64,000 nucleotides of DNA, from the NCBI GenBank assembly GCA_963970005.1, contig CAXAMN010003002.1, positions 1,312,416 through 1,376,415 on the forward strand. The letters are read 5' to 3'. The first letter of the stretch is position 1, and every line of letters starts with the position of its first letter. This document shows, one piece after another, positions 1 to 11,600 of the stretch. Position numbers and translations under genes: made by a program. The notes beneath the pieces were generated by a model. That model did not search any database. It worked only from the letters and a program-made list of their open reading frames with translations, and was not told where the DNA came from. This DNA comes from Durusdinium trenchii (lineage: Eukaryota; Sar; Dinophyceae; Suessiales; Symbiodiniaceae).

Positions 1-165
1 CCCCCCCCCTTCCCTTTCGGTAATACTTCCAAGCGCTACAGCGCTTTCCGTCATCATGTCTCCACGAAACACCCTGGTGGACCCCGCCAGGAGCATTCAT
101 GCTGAGGAATCGGGGGATGGATCGAACAATGAGAGTCTTGATGATCTGAATCCGGACTCTGTATA
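1..165 (+). CDS. Possible plus-strand C-terminal exon at window edge
   Basis: Open frame ending MSPRNTLVDPARSIHAEESG then DGSNNESLDDLNPDSV and TAA. Acidic, Ser/Asn-rich. It would be the only plus-strand host coding sequence. Weak. Confidence 0.25.
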
Positions 166-520
166 AACCATCGTCAAAATTGATGCGCTTGCCCTCACCC
201 CAACAAATATCGTGGAACTGGAAAGAGTATAAGAATGAATAAATTTATCATAATTTATCGAACAACATGTGCTTTATGGTTTTCCAGGAGGTTTAATGCC
301 TTCAACACACAATTGGCGGCAGCATGGAATTGTTGCCAACAATGCTTATATATTATTCTAATCTATTGTCTTGTTATACACATTTGCTTGCCGCTCCATG
401 CCCTCAGTGATCCTTGGTTCCCCTAGCCAGGCATGGCAAATTGGCCTTGTCTCAAAGCTCCGAAGAAAGCGCACGCTTTCTAAGGATTCCAAAGGACCAC
501 CCCGCTCCCCTCAATCCCAA

Positions 521-691
521 GACACAAAGGGCTCGAGATACGCCAACATGGGGATCGGCTCCGGGGCCTCAGCGAGGTCGTTGATGCGCACGCAGGTGAG
601 CTCCGCCACCAAACGGTTCGTGTCTCCAGCCAGCAGGATTTCCTTGGGCAGGAAGGTGCTTTTGTGGAGGGGCACTGGGCTGGGAGATTAG
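521..691 (-). CDS. Probable last exon of an unknown gene
   Basis: SPVPLHKSTFLPKEILLAGD, TNRLVAELTCVRINDLAEAP, EPIPMLAYLEPFVSWD and a TGA at about 521-523. Third positions are GC-rich. No family recognised. Confidence 0.5.
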
Positions 692-825
692 GTTGAAACA
701 TGTGGGCTTGGAAAAGAATCATGCTCCAAACCAGTTGGTCAAAACATGTGAGAACCGACCGAATTAAAGGGGTCAAACGATCACCCTTCTTGCACGCTTC
801 TCTATTGTGGACCAACTGCTGTGAG

Positions 826-1075
826 TGAACCCATGTGAATCTCAGTCTGTGGTTGACACATTCTCAAAACCCCTGGTGCTATGATCGAAGAACTGCTGAT
901 CAGAAAGCCAATGGCCACTGGAATAACAGCCAAGCCGGACCAAGCTTCTTTCATGGCCTTGAACTGTTTCACGAGTTGCTTCCCGAAAATCTTTTTCTGC
1001 ACATCCCCCTCCTTGGCCAGAAAGAGCTCCATTAACGCTCCCAATGGGACCACGTTCAGGTTCTTAGTGACGGTC
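826..1075 (-). CDS. Possible exon with a membrane segment, unknown
   Basis: NVVPLGALMELFLAKEGDVQ, KKIFGKQLVKQFKAMKEAWS, GLAVIPVAIGFLISSSSIIA. Amphipathic helix then a hydrophobic span. Edges are approximate. May belong with the next exon. Confidence 0.45.
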
Positions 1076-3361
1076 GGCGCCCTCTCCTGAAGGCATTTGC
1101 GACTGTCGTACCATGGCGTCCGGGGTGTCCTTCAGAACGTGAGACTTCTCCGCACATCTGGATCGAAAGCGAAACAGCGTCAACCAAAAACCTGGAAATC
1201 TTGGACCACCGACGAAAGCTTGGAGCTCGTTGAAAGGTCAGTCTTGTTCGAGTCTGCACCCTTGGACCCAAACTGCACGGTTAGCACCCAAGTGGTCGGC
1301 TTTTCACCTTGGACACCTCAAAGATTTGCGAGTCACAAGGTAATTAAAGCAGGTCAAAATCTTAAAACAGGAGGGAAACATAGGGCTGCATCATAGGAAA
1401 CCATGTTCTTCTCTAGGTGGAAAGCTTGACCCCATGGCACCTTCACTACATCACTTTGACAGGGAAGGTGACAGCAACATTCTGACAAAGGAGGAACACC
1501 AGTGAAAAATAGCGAAAGGGTGTGTGAAAGCGAGATGGGGTTGCAGCTACGGTCTGTGCTTCAATGTGTTTCATATCTTATTGACTCCGCGCCACGGTGC
1601 TGGCATAGAACAATAGCACTAGACAGCACTAGAAGTCAACCCAATGCACATGACATTCCATGACTAGTAGAGTAGAGTCATAAACAGTCCAAACAAATCA
1701 ACAAACATCATCAAACTTCAAACATCAATATTGATACAGATATCAATATATATATATACACATATACTTATACTATACATAGAATAAAGAAACATAACTA
1801 AAAAAAACACACACATTGCAACACACAGCTGACGTGGCTCGACGCAGCTGACGTGGCCCGACTCGTCTCCTTAAACTTTCCCGAAGGCGCTCGACTCGGC
1901 GACCTCTCCCGGTCGAACATTCAAATCGACCGGGAACTGTTGCTCTGATCGAATCACCCACGCTCACGATATATAATATATATATAGTTATATATATTAT
2001 GTTATATTATATTCGTCGGGCAGCCCGCGTTCAGTAAAAGCCAATGGCTGTGGCTTGCCAAGTCTCTGAGTGGTAACTCTGATAGATGCTACGTGAGGAG
2101 GCACCGTGAGGAATTCCCGCCACGTCACTGGGCCATTCCCAAACCTCAACTGCCGCCGGGAAAGTCAGACTTTCTTGCGGTGGACGTTTGGACGTGTAGC
2201 GATTCACGAACCTGGGCAGTAGTCTTTTCCGGGGTGCGAGTAAGATCAAGTGTCCCCCAAAAAAGCTTCAATGCCCATAGGTCGAGGAGATTCGAAGTGG
2301 CCCGGCCCTGCTTTCCAAAACACAGCAGTGACCACTTATCGATGTCTTTTTGGTGCGTTCGTCCGAGGCGACAGCCTGGTGACATCACCGCTTTGTTCAT
2401 GCGATCGGCTCCGTTCTACAGGGGGCATGATTAAAAAATAACTTATGCCCAAACTGAAATAGCTCATTCCCGTCATTCCTCGGAGTCTAGGGAACCGAGC
2501 GTATCATATTTAGCATTGCAATGATGGGGCGTAGTAGTTGCCCTCAAAGAGTCTTTGATCAACCAGTGTTGGTGGCATGGTCCCTTCACAAGCAAAAACG
2601 ACAATGGTCCCTTCCTTGAGCAAGCGTGAAATGATTGGTATGAATGAAGGCTCATCTTACTATTGGGGACGATCCAGTTTACTCAAGGGAGGTCCTTCTG
2701 CACAGCTGATTTTCAATCAAATGCCAGCCAACTGGAGGACCCAAAGTGGATATCGGTGTCTTCATGCCGAGGATGGAAAAGGATGCAATGGAACCGGACC
2801 AGGTGTCCTCCGGCTCGTCGAATCTCAAATCGATGAAGGAGGCCAAGTGATTCAAAAGGTCATTCCTGAAATCGCTGCGTCTGACTGCGTCCCCTGCCGA
2901 ACACTGTTGTTGTTGTTGTTGCTGCTTAAATGCGGCGATTTAAATTACAGTAAGAGGACCGCGCCCCTGAAGAAAATCTGGTGGTCACCCTGTGGTCACC
3001 CATAGGCAGGTTTTTCATGGCCTTCTATATGCTGTAAACATCGGTAGACAAATAAACATACAACACACATATAATAACATGTACATAGTTACATAGTGTA
3101 TATAATATATAATCATATGTATGTACTGTACACATCAGTGGCTGAGAGAGAAAGAGATTGATGTGGGAAACACGGTAGGACAACAAGCCAGCACAACTGA
3201 ACAAAAGATTCATGGTGATGCAATGTGGAACATCAGAAGAGGCCAATGGTTCCAGGATCTCATATCCAACACCGGGTCCCAGCGCCAACTCCACCCCAAA
3301 AAAGGTGGTTTGGGATTCGACTCCAGATAAAGAAAAAAGGTCCAGAAAATCCGAGGTTCAC
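1076..3361. other. No recognisable gene
   Basis: 2.3 kb with (TA)n tracts near 1750 and 1975. No domain is readable on either strand; probably intron. Confidence 0.5.
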
Positions 3362-3817
3362 ATTCTCTTCGCTGTAACGCGTCAAGCCCAGTGCGCAAAT
3401 CGCCTCATGCAGCGACTTGCCCGACACCAGCTTATTGGAGCTCACCTGCCCCAAGCGTGCGCGGAGCCGATGGCGAATGGCACTCTTCTCAGCTTCATTC
3501 ATCTCCGACAGGTTGGAATTCAAAATCGCCGAGGAGTCTCCGTGCGCGATGCCCGGCGTGTCCATCTCCACCGATTTCTCCGACACCACGCTGGTCTTTT
3601 TGGAGCGTTCCTCGATGTCTGGAACCACCGGGACGGTATCAGTCAGCCTGGAGCGTTCCTCGATGTCTGGAATCACCGGGACGGTATCAGAAGGGTCAGA
3701 CTCCACCTGGCCATAGGGCGAAGGCATGGAGTCCAGCACGCTTGCGACCTGTTGCACCTCCAGGCTTGCAGTCAAGGGTGCCCCGTGGAGTCTCTGCAAG
3801 TCATACTCGAATGTGGA
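3362..3817 (-). CDS. Exon of an unknown protein with a 16-residue duplication
   Basis: 152 codons between AG|T and a GT donor. Contains DTVPVIPDIEERSRLT followed by the near-identical DTVPVVPDIEERSKKT (48-bp DNA repeat, about 3602-3697), then acidic and helical sequence (MNEAEKSAIRHRLRARLGQV) and SLHEAICALGLTRYSEENVN, which recalls EF-hand-like tails of protist ion channels. Probably a cytosolic regulatory segment. No firm family. Confidence 0.55.
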
Positions 3818-4466
3818 CTGAGAGCCTTGCAAAACATGACAAAGACAAAGAAACAAACAAAGAGAAACATCTCCCAAACATATGCTTCATACATCTTCCT
3901 ACCATCACCATGCAAGCAATGCCCACAAAGGTATGAGAGCAAACTATTCTTGAGCCCATTGGTGCTCAAGGTCTCCATTTGTTCGATTCTGATCGCTGTT
4001 CTTTCTCAATGGGTTCCTGGTGTCCATTACTGTATATGAGGAACGTGTCTTCTTCGAAACCGCCGGTTGCTATCCATCGTGGTCGTTCGTGGTCATGACG
4101 ACATAGGTAATAAGCTAAGTCAAGGGGGCTGGCTGGAAGATCACATGGTGCACCTCCCTGCTCCAGAATCTCGCAAATTAAACAGATCCATAGCATGATC
4201 TAACTCCCTGGTTTTTCGGACCCAAATGTTGGAACCAAGTAAGGCCGCCCAATCTGAATCCATAACATCCATCGCTTGCATCACAACTCTTCACATCATG
4301 CCCGGCCCACACATGTTGTTGTGAGCCTTTACCGAGGTCATCGCACTGTTTAACATACTCACTTGCATCGATATGTGTTAAAGCTGATGTTGATTCTCAA
4401 GCATGTATGCAAATCCAGCACTATCAACCACTCATGTTGTTCACCTCCAATCATCTTGACCTCCAT

Positions 4467-4690
4467 CCGGCACATGCAACCAAGGCGCTTGAGCTGGTCG
4501 CGCCTGGCCTCCGGGCCGCTTGCAGCAAATGATTTCGAAGAATGCCCAGCGAAGCGTCCAGGAACTCCTCGAAGTTCGGTGCCATTGGCGTTTTCATGGC
4601 CGAACTCCCTCGAGAGAAATGCTTGCGAAGTGTCGATGCTTTTTTCAGCTCTGCAGACAGTGTCGATTGAGATCTCGCCCGAAGGAACAA
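4467..4690 (-). CDS. Possible exon, unknown
   Basis: STLSAELKKASTLRKHFSRG, KTPMAPNFEEFLDASLGILR, NHLLQAARRPG. Two minus frames are open here, so the frame choice is uncertain. Not like an ABC domain. Confidence 0.3.
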
Positions 4691-5552
4691 CATTGACATA
4701 TGACATATACTTAATATAATGATTGACTGTCTAGACTTGTTCAAAGCCCCCAAAAAACAGAATCAATAAACACATAATAGAGATTTCCAAAGACTCAGTG
4801 GTTGCTCTTCACACTCGGAAGATTCTCAGAATGCCTCAATCCCACGCTTTGCTTTGAGGTGCTACACTGAAATGACACGCGCTTTTGTACCGCCGGCACG
4901 AGCCACAGCACTGCAGGGTGCTCTGTGCACAGCTGGCTTCCTGGATTACTTTCAAAAACACAAAGCCGGTGGGGATCACGCATGGATCACATGTACTGTA
5001 TTTTCGCATGGATGCGACCAAGGCAAGGCACCTGTAGAACGCAAAAAACACATTCAACACGAAGGCGGCTGGGCCTTCATTTGAAAGACATAGAATGCGA
5101 ACACAGAATCCGGAAAGAAACTATAGTGGGCTTTGGGTAAGGCCTGGAGCTTCATGAATCGATTTCATGATCCGGCCTTCCGAATTTCCTCCATAGACTC
5201 AGCAGTATGATGCAGTATGTAAGTAACACTATCTCCATGAACTCTGAGTCTTTGCTTTACGGAGTTCGTGCTTTTCTGGACCCAGAACCGAGTTGACAAA
5301 GGGGGTGGAACATATTCCACTGGACACCTTCCCACTGCAAGAAGAATTCAAGCAAAAACACCTCCTCATCCAAGACTCCTATTAATAAAAACCGATGGTG
5401 AATTTAGCATCGAGATGAGGGGCTTTTGAATGCTCGAATCAGTCACCAGCTCCGGGACCTGATCGGATCTGTATGGACCAGGAGGGTCCGGTGTCACTAC
5501 CCACCCTGGAGCTGAACACCGGACCGCTTCACGCAGGCGGCCTCAGAAGGTC

Positions 5553-5639
5553 CCATCCAAGAGTCGTTCTTGCAGGCCGTAGGCGCGAAGATGTACCAGC
5601 CCGGTTGAGACCTCCGAGAAGTGTACATAGAGGGGGCTC
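5553..5639 (-). CDS. ABCC TMD2 exon, last recognisable
   Basis: SPLYVHFSEVSTGLVHLRAY then GLQERLLDG, matching SPIxxHFSETxxGxxxIRAFG. If not spliced, the frame stops just after (LLDGTF stop). Confidence 0.9.
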
Positions 5640-8600
5640 CTGACCAGGTACTGAGCGGCTGAACTTCCGTACGGGGCAGCTTGGCGAACTTCACCCAGCA
5701 TGAGGTTGAAACATGCTGAAACCCTTGGACACCCGCCGATCTTTGACCGCTCAGATCTGCCATTGATCGGGACCCGTTGCTGTATTGAATGATTGACCCA
5801 TGCCCGCCGGGTGGGGTGGCAACCCAGGTTGACCACTGTGCTCTGCTAGGTTTCTTTGAGCAAAGCTCGTTAATAAACGACCTCAGTATGGGATCCACTT
5901 GATCCAGTTTTGAGATTCTTGCTGTTTCAATCTCACGATTCTGGACTCTCAAGCTCTAAGCATGGTACAATATATGTTGCCATTATCTTAAGGATCTCAT
6001 TCTGTGCCGAAAAGCCCATCCATTCGCTCCAAACGGGCTCCAACGGAGAAACCGAAACTGGGTCCAAGCTGTGGGACATTCGCATGCTCGTTTCCACACG
6101 TTGAGACACCCCGAAACTTCGACTTCAGCATCTTTGGAAGGTCCTGGACACTGACTCGAGCCTCTGAAGCTCTCGGAAGCTGGCAACGTAGTACCTGTCA
6201 AATGTGAACAGCGCAACATTCTGACGCAGCTCCGCGCGAGCTGCAGCTGTCGCACGTCACAATGGGAAACCTATTCTTTTCCCTCAGGGCGACACCAAGA
6301 CGACGTGGCACACGACTGGGATGAAACCGCCCTTCATCTCGCCATACGACGTCGCACGTCGGACGATCCCGCTGAAACGATGGACGTCTGTCGGGTCTCC
6401 CCCCAGTGTCACCCGCCTGCGAATGTATATAAAGATCATGCACAGTGGGATCAACCCAGCTAAGGCATAGGTGGACACCTCGGTTTCATCGCCGGCCCGA
6501 CAAAGCGACCAGGACCAGTACAGAGCGAGCGAGCGTTTTCTTCCTGAATGTGGCTATTGGACTCTCGGATGTGAAAAGGATAGAAGAGAATCCTCTGACA
6601 GCACGATATGAAATAACGATCACACAATCACATCTCTGGTAGTTCCGGTGGCAAATGGCCATCAAGGCCTGAAAATGATCACCCTTTCCCAAGAAATAGC
6701 CGGCTGATGGACCAAGCTCTAATACCGACACAGTCCGTTTCCGTTGGAGGAAGTATGCTGAGGTTGGTACCTGTTGGAGCGGTGCACCTGTGGTGTATGT
6801 TGTGAGTCATGATTGAGTCGTCGTAGATTCACTGAATATCCACAGGTCCCCCCTCACATTCACCCCTGGCGCGAAGGATGTCTCCTGATCGAAACCAGTG
6901 CGATCGCAGGACCATGGTGCACATCACCATGCTGGAGAGGATGTAGGAGAAGCTGGTGAGAAGCTCAGACATGCACTCCTCAGGAGAACTCAGCGGCTGC
7001 TAAACAAGTTCCAAAGTCTATTCAGTCAAAGTAGAGCAAGAGAACCTGCTTCTAACCCTGCAACGCTTCACACATGCACTTCCCAACTAAGGCCACGTGT
7101 CTGGAAGCATCGTATCCATCGCGTCCAAGTCCTGCTCTGACTTCCCTCTCACTCTGAGTGGCGCATGAGGAGAGGGGGCTTGGCAGGCTCGCCACATCCC
7201 GACCCCAAACAGACCCACGAGCGTCGAGCGTCCCATGAAAGGCGTCTGTGGGCGTCGGAAAGCCGGGAGTGGTCCCCCTTTTTCAAGCTGAACGGCTGCC
7301 CACCCACAAGAAGCCCAGGAGGCCGTTTCAAGGGGGGTTGGCGATGTGTTCCACAGCAGGCTGGCGATGTGTGAAAAAACATGAGCCACTCCCACCCCGT
7401 TCCGCGCGTGCACTTCCTTGGAAAAGCGGTTCAGGATACGTCCCACTGGGACCACATCAAAGAACAAAGGAGCTGAAGCATTCAACACCTGTGCCGCGCG
7501 CCGCGTGCCGAGCTTGGAAGGCATGAGAGCATGCCGTTTGGTATGGGGAAGTCCGACGAGATGGCCCATGAGTATGGGGAAGTCCCGATGAATTCTTCTC
7601 TACAGTGAAATCCGCCCCCTCCCTCAGCCAGGGGCTGTCTCTAGTTTGTCAAGGAACTACAGTACTTGAGCTGATGCATCCCAACCAATCGGGAAACAGC
7701 AGCCGCCAGCTTGGATATATATATATATTGTATATATATATAGAGAGAGAGAGTCTGTCTGAGCTAAGCGGGACAGCGAACTTGCTCTTGCTCTCAATCG
7801 TCAAGTTTGTCCTTGAAGTAGCACAGTTGCATATTACGTGCAAATTCCCTGGCAAAGCACGCACATGACTATATGAATAATAACAATGTATTGATCATGA
7901 CTTCCAGCAATATGCACCAATACTTTCTGAATATACTGTCGACTATTGGCTCAACTAGTGGGGTTAGCTATGGTTAACCTCTCACCATCTAAAACGTTTT
8001 CATCACGAACCTTTCAGCCCGGTTCTGCTACCGTTGCTGCCACCTCGCCGGACCGTTTCAGCCCGCTCCGCCTTTTGCACCATGTAATGGAAGGTGCCGC
8101 CACCGATCTGGGTCACCTGGGTTACCAGGACGGACGTATTTAGAGAGTTCTGGACATGTGACCGCCTGACAGACGATTCTTGGGATATGTTGGATTTGGC
8201 GCTGCTGGTTCCGACAACTGCTTGAACTTGCACAGTGAAATCCAAGATGTTTAAGCGGTGGATTGCGTAGATGCCTCTAGCCCAGGCTGTCTTTCGGTGG
8301 GCCCAGGCTAGGCCGTTCCTTTGGACTGTCCAGCTGGAGCTGAGGCCCTCAGTCCAACTCCCTGAGTGAGCCTCTCTCCATGTGAGTTCTTGCTGCTGCC
8401 AAAAAAAGAACACATGCAGAAACTACAGTGGTTTCAGAGTACATTACACAAACCCTTAGAATACGTTAAGAATCTTTAAGATGGGGGTCCATATAAACCA
8501 CCTTTGCGGATTACGCCATCTACTCTCAATCCACTGTAATTATCTGAACCCATCAGGCACCTGAACAACTCCATGTCATTCTATGTCACACACTTAGATT

Positions 8601-11600
8601 TACCCCAAAGCTCCGCCGGTGTGTTCTTGCGCCCAGCCGCGATTCGGCTAAAGACCATGGCCCGAATCAGCCCAATGACCAGCACGGCCACAACAATGCC
8701 TCGGAAAGCGCGGCGAGGCCTGGTCGAGAGTCGAAAGCCAGGTTTGGGGCTAGGCCACTCTGGTTGTCCAACCTCATCCGGATGCGATGTGAGTCATCGC
8801 GATCTCGGAGTCTTTCCCAGCTCATTCATCTGGCCAAGTGACAGCCATAGCCCAGCACCCAAAACCCCACATCAATGTCTGCCTCCTGCGTAGATGTGCG
8901 CACGCGTCACGTGGGTGAGTCATCTGAGAATGATCGAACAACATCGAAAAACATTGCAATTAAGCCCACTCAGCAAAGGGAGTGGTTGTTGTTTTGCTCG
9001 ACAAATCCTAGATGTGCTTGATGGGTCTTGATGGAGGTGTTTGCACATGATCAACGGGCTGAGTACTCTCTCTCTCTCTCTCTCTCTCTGGTGAGTCTGG
9101 GGCTGAATACTTGCTATACTCACTACTAGCTGACTAACTTCAAGGTGACTACATGTGAATACCAATGTTCAATGGTCACCATGTCACATCATCGCCATCA
9201 ATTCCATAAACCTGATCTAATTGTGGCATCCTCCGTTGGAACGCCACAGGCGCCATGTTGGGGGCACCACGGCGGGGTCGGCGGGTCGCCGAACCGACTC
9301 GGTTCGCCCAAAGCTGAGGTGCGAAGGTGATTGAGACGAGGACCTGACATGACGTTGTTTTTTTTCCCCGAGTTCTGTGTTCCAGTCGTGAAGTTGAAGG
9401 TCGTCGCTCCTTTGAAAGATCTGAATATTTTCCCCCCAGAATCCGCACTTGGGACAGATCTGAACACTGATGAACACTGGACTGAACACTCTCATTGAGA
9501 ACCAGACTTCGGCAGCTCGAAAACAGCCATCCAGGATCATCCAGAGAAGGCGCCAGGTCCTGAGACGACACGGAGGAGGTCCATAAGGTGACCCAGACCT
9601 CGGTGAAGGTGCGAAAGCCTTCGGCCAGCAGGGCGAGTCCAAAGACCTCGGTGGATGACCGACCGCGGCAGACCAAAACCGTTGCGGTGGCGCTTTGACG
9701 TTCTTAGGATCCAGGGAAACAACACACATGAGGCAAAGTTCATCAATACTGAAAAGAGTTGGACCTCCTTGGATTCGCTCAAATGACAATTTATGGGCAT
9801 CAGTCCGGAAATTTCAAGATCAAACTTCACAAGTCTGCAATGGACAACGTAGAGCCATTCCACGCCTTTCATGGCAACAGTTCTACTTATATGGTTGTTG
9901 TGTGTCGGCGTGGTATCCTAATTCAACCCTACGGTTTTGAGATTTCATAGCAATGTGTATGATTTTGTATGCACCTTAATTCCATTATGCATGCGCGATT
10001 GAACTTTTGCCAACAAACGTTGCACAGACATGTGCTAAGCGGAGGAACCCTTGTCGACGTACGGATTCCGAGGGATGCCCGGAGTCGGAGCCCCCTTTTA
10101 CGGCGAGGTCTTGCAGGTATTAGTTGTCCCCAAATAAATAGTGGCACGGTTTCCGGCACCTTTTGAGAGGGATGTTATGGGATGTTGTTTTTTAGATTTA
10201 AATTCTATTTGGAACCACTATATGTTTTTTGTTTTCAGGCCTTCCCTGTTCTTGCACAAAGCTGGGTTTGAGACATTCACATGCACAAAGCTGGGCACCA
10301 ATTTGTCGAGCCACGGTGAGGAAGAGCAAGGCACCAAGAGCCAAACTGCCGCTTGACGTGGCATGCTGAAAATATGAGGCATAGGCGTGGAAGCTCAAAA
10401 CCTGAAACCAATTGGCCAAAGACATGGAGTTTCAATGGCCGAAGGTGCTTGGCTGGGCCACTGAACAAATCAAACGCAAATTTTAAAACACAGATTACTC
10501 TACTTCGGGTGATCCCCACATCGACACTTCAATCATTTGTCTTCATGCCATGGGAGTTTTGTGGTTCTCGACTTTGTTTGTGGGTCCTGTTGTTGTGTGC
10601 CGTGATTGTGGTTGTGTGTTGTGGTTGTGTGCTGTGGTTTTGTGCTGTGGCTGTGTGCTGTACATGTGTCTTTGTGGTTCTGTGTTTGTGATTGTGTGCT
10701 GTGTGCTTGTAATTGTACTTGTGTGTTTGTGGTTGTGTCGTTGTGTGCGTGTGATTGTGTTTGTGTTTCTGATTGTGTGTGTTTGCGGTTGTGTGAAGTC
10801 TGGCGGAGAACGCTGCCAGTCAACGCTCGCGGTTGAGGTCCGGCGGGGGACACTGCCAGTCGACGCTGTGGTTGAGGTCCGGCGGGGAACACTGCCACGC
10901 AGCCCGTGCAGTTGAGGTCGGGCGGGGAACACTGCGGCGCGGCCCTCGCGGATGAGGTGAGGCGGAGGCGGGCGAGCCCCGCGAGCCAGAGTGCGGCTGA
11001 CATAAAATCTATTAAAATAATCTAACAGCCCTAACCTGACAGGTGGTGAACGAAGTACTTTACTTCGAGCGATCCCCACCGTCACATTTCAATCATTTGT
11101 CTTCATGCCATGGTGAGGAGCATGTTGCCATGGCCGTGAGTTTTGTGGTTATCGATTTTGCTTGTGGGTCCTCGGGCTGTGTGCTGTGGTTGTGTGTTGT
11201 GCTGTGGTTGTGTGTTGCGGTTGGTTGTGTTGTTTGCCGTGGTCGTGTGTTGTGGTTGTGTGCTGTGGCTTCGTGCTGTAAATGTGTCTTTGTGGTTGTG
11301 TGTTGTGGCTGTGTTTGTGCTTGTGTTTCTAGACGTGTTTGGGGTTGTGCTTGTGGTTGTGTTTGTGGCTGTGCATTTGTGATTGTGTTTGCGGTTGTGT
11401 TTGTGGTTTTGTGCTTGTGGTTGTGTGTTGGTTGTGGTCCGGCAGCGCACAGTGCGCCCGGGAGCTGGCGGTTGAGGTCCGGCCGGCGGGGAACACTGCC
11501 ACGCGACCCTCGCAGTTGAGGTCTGGCGGGGAACGCTACCAAGCAGACCTCGCGGGTGAGACGACACGGAGGACGAGGAGGAGGACGCCAGCTGACATAA

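Noticed and set aside
3212..4039. 275-codon plus-strand ORF
   Set aside because: Antisense shadow of the minus-strand exon at 3362-3817; contains repeats of that exon and no family similarity.
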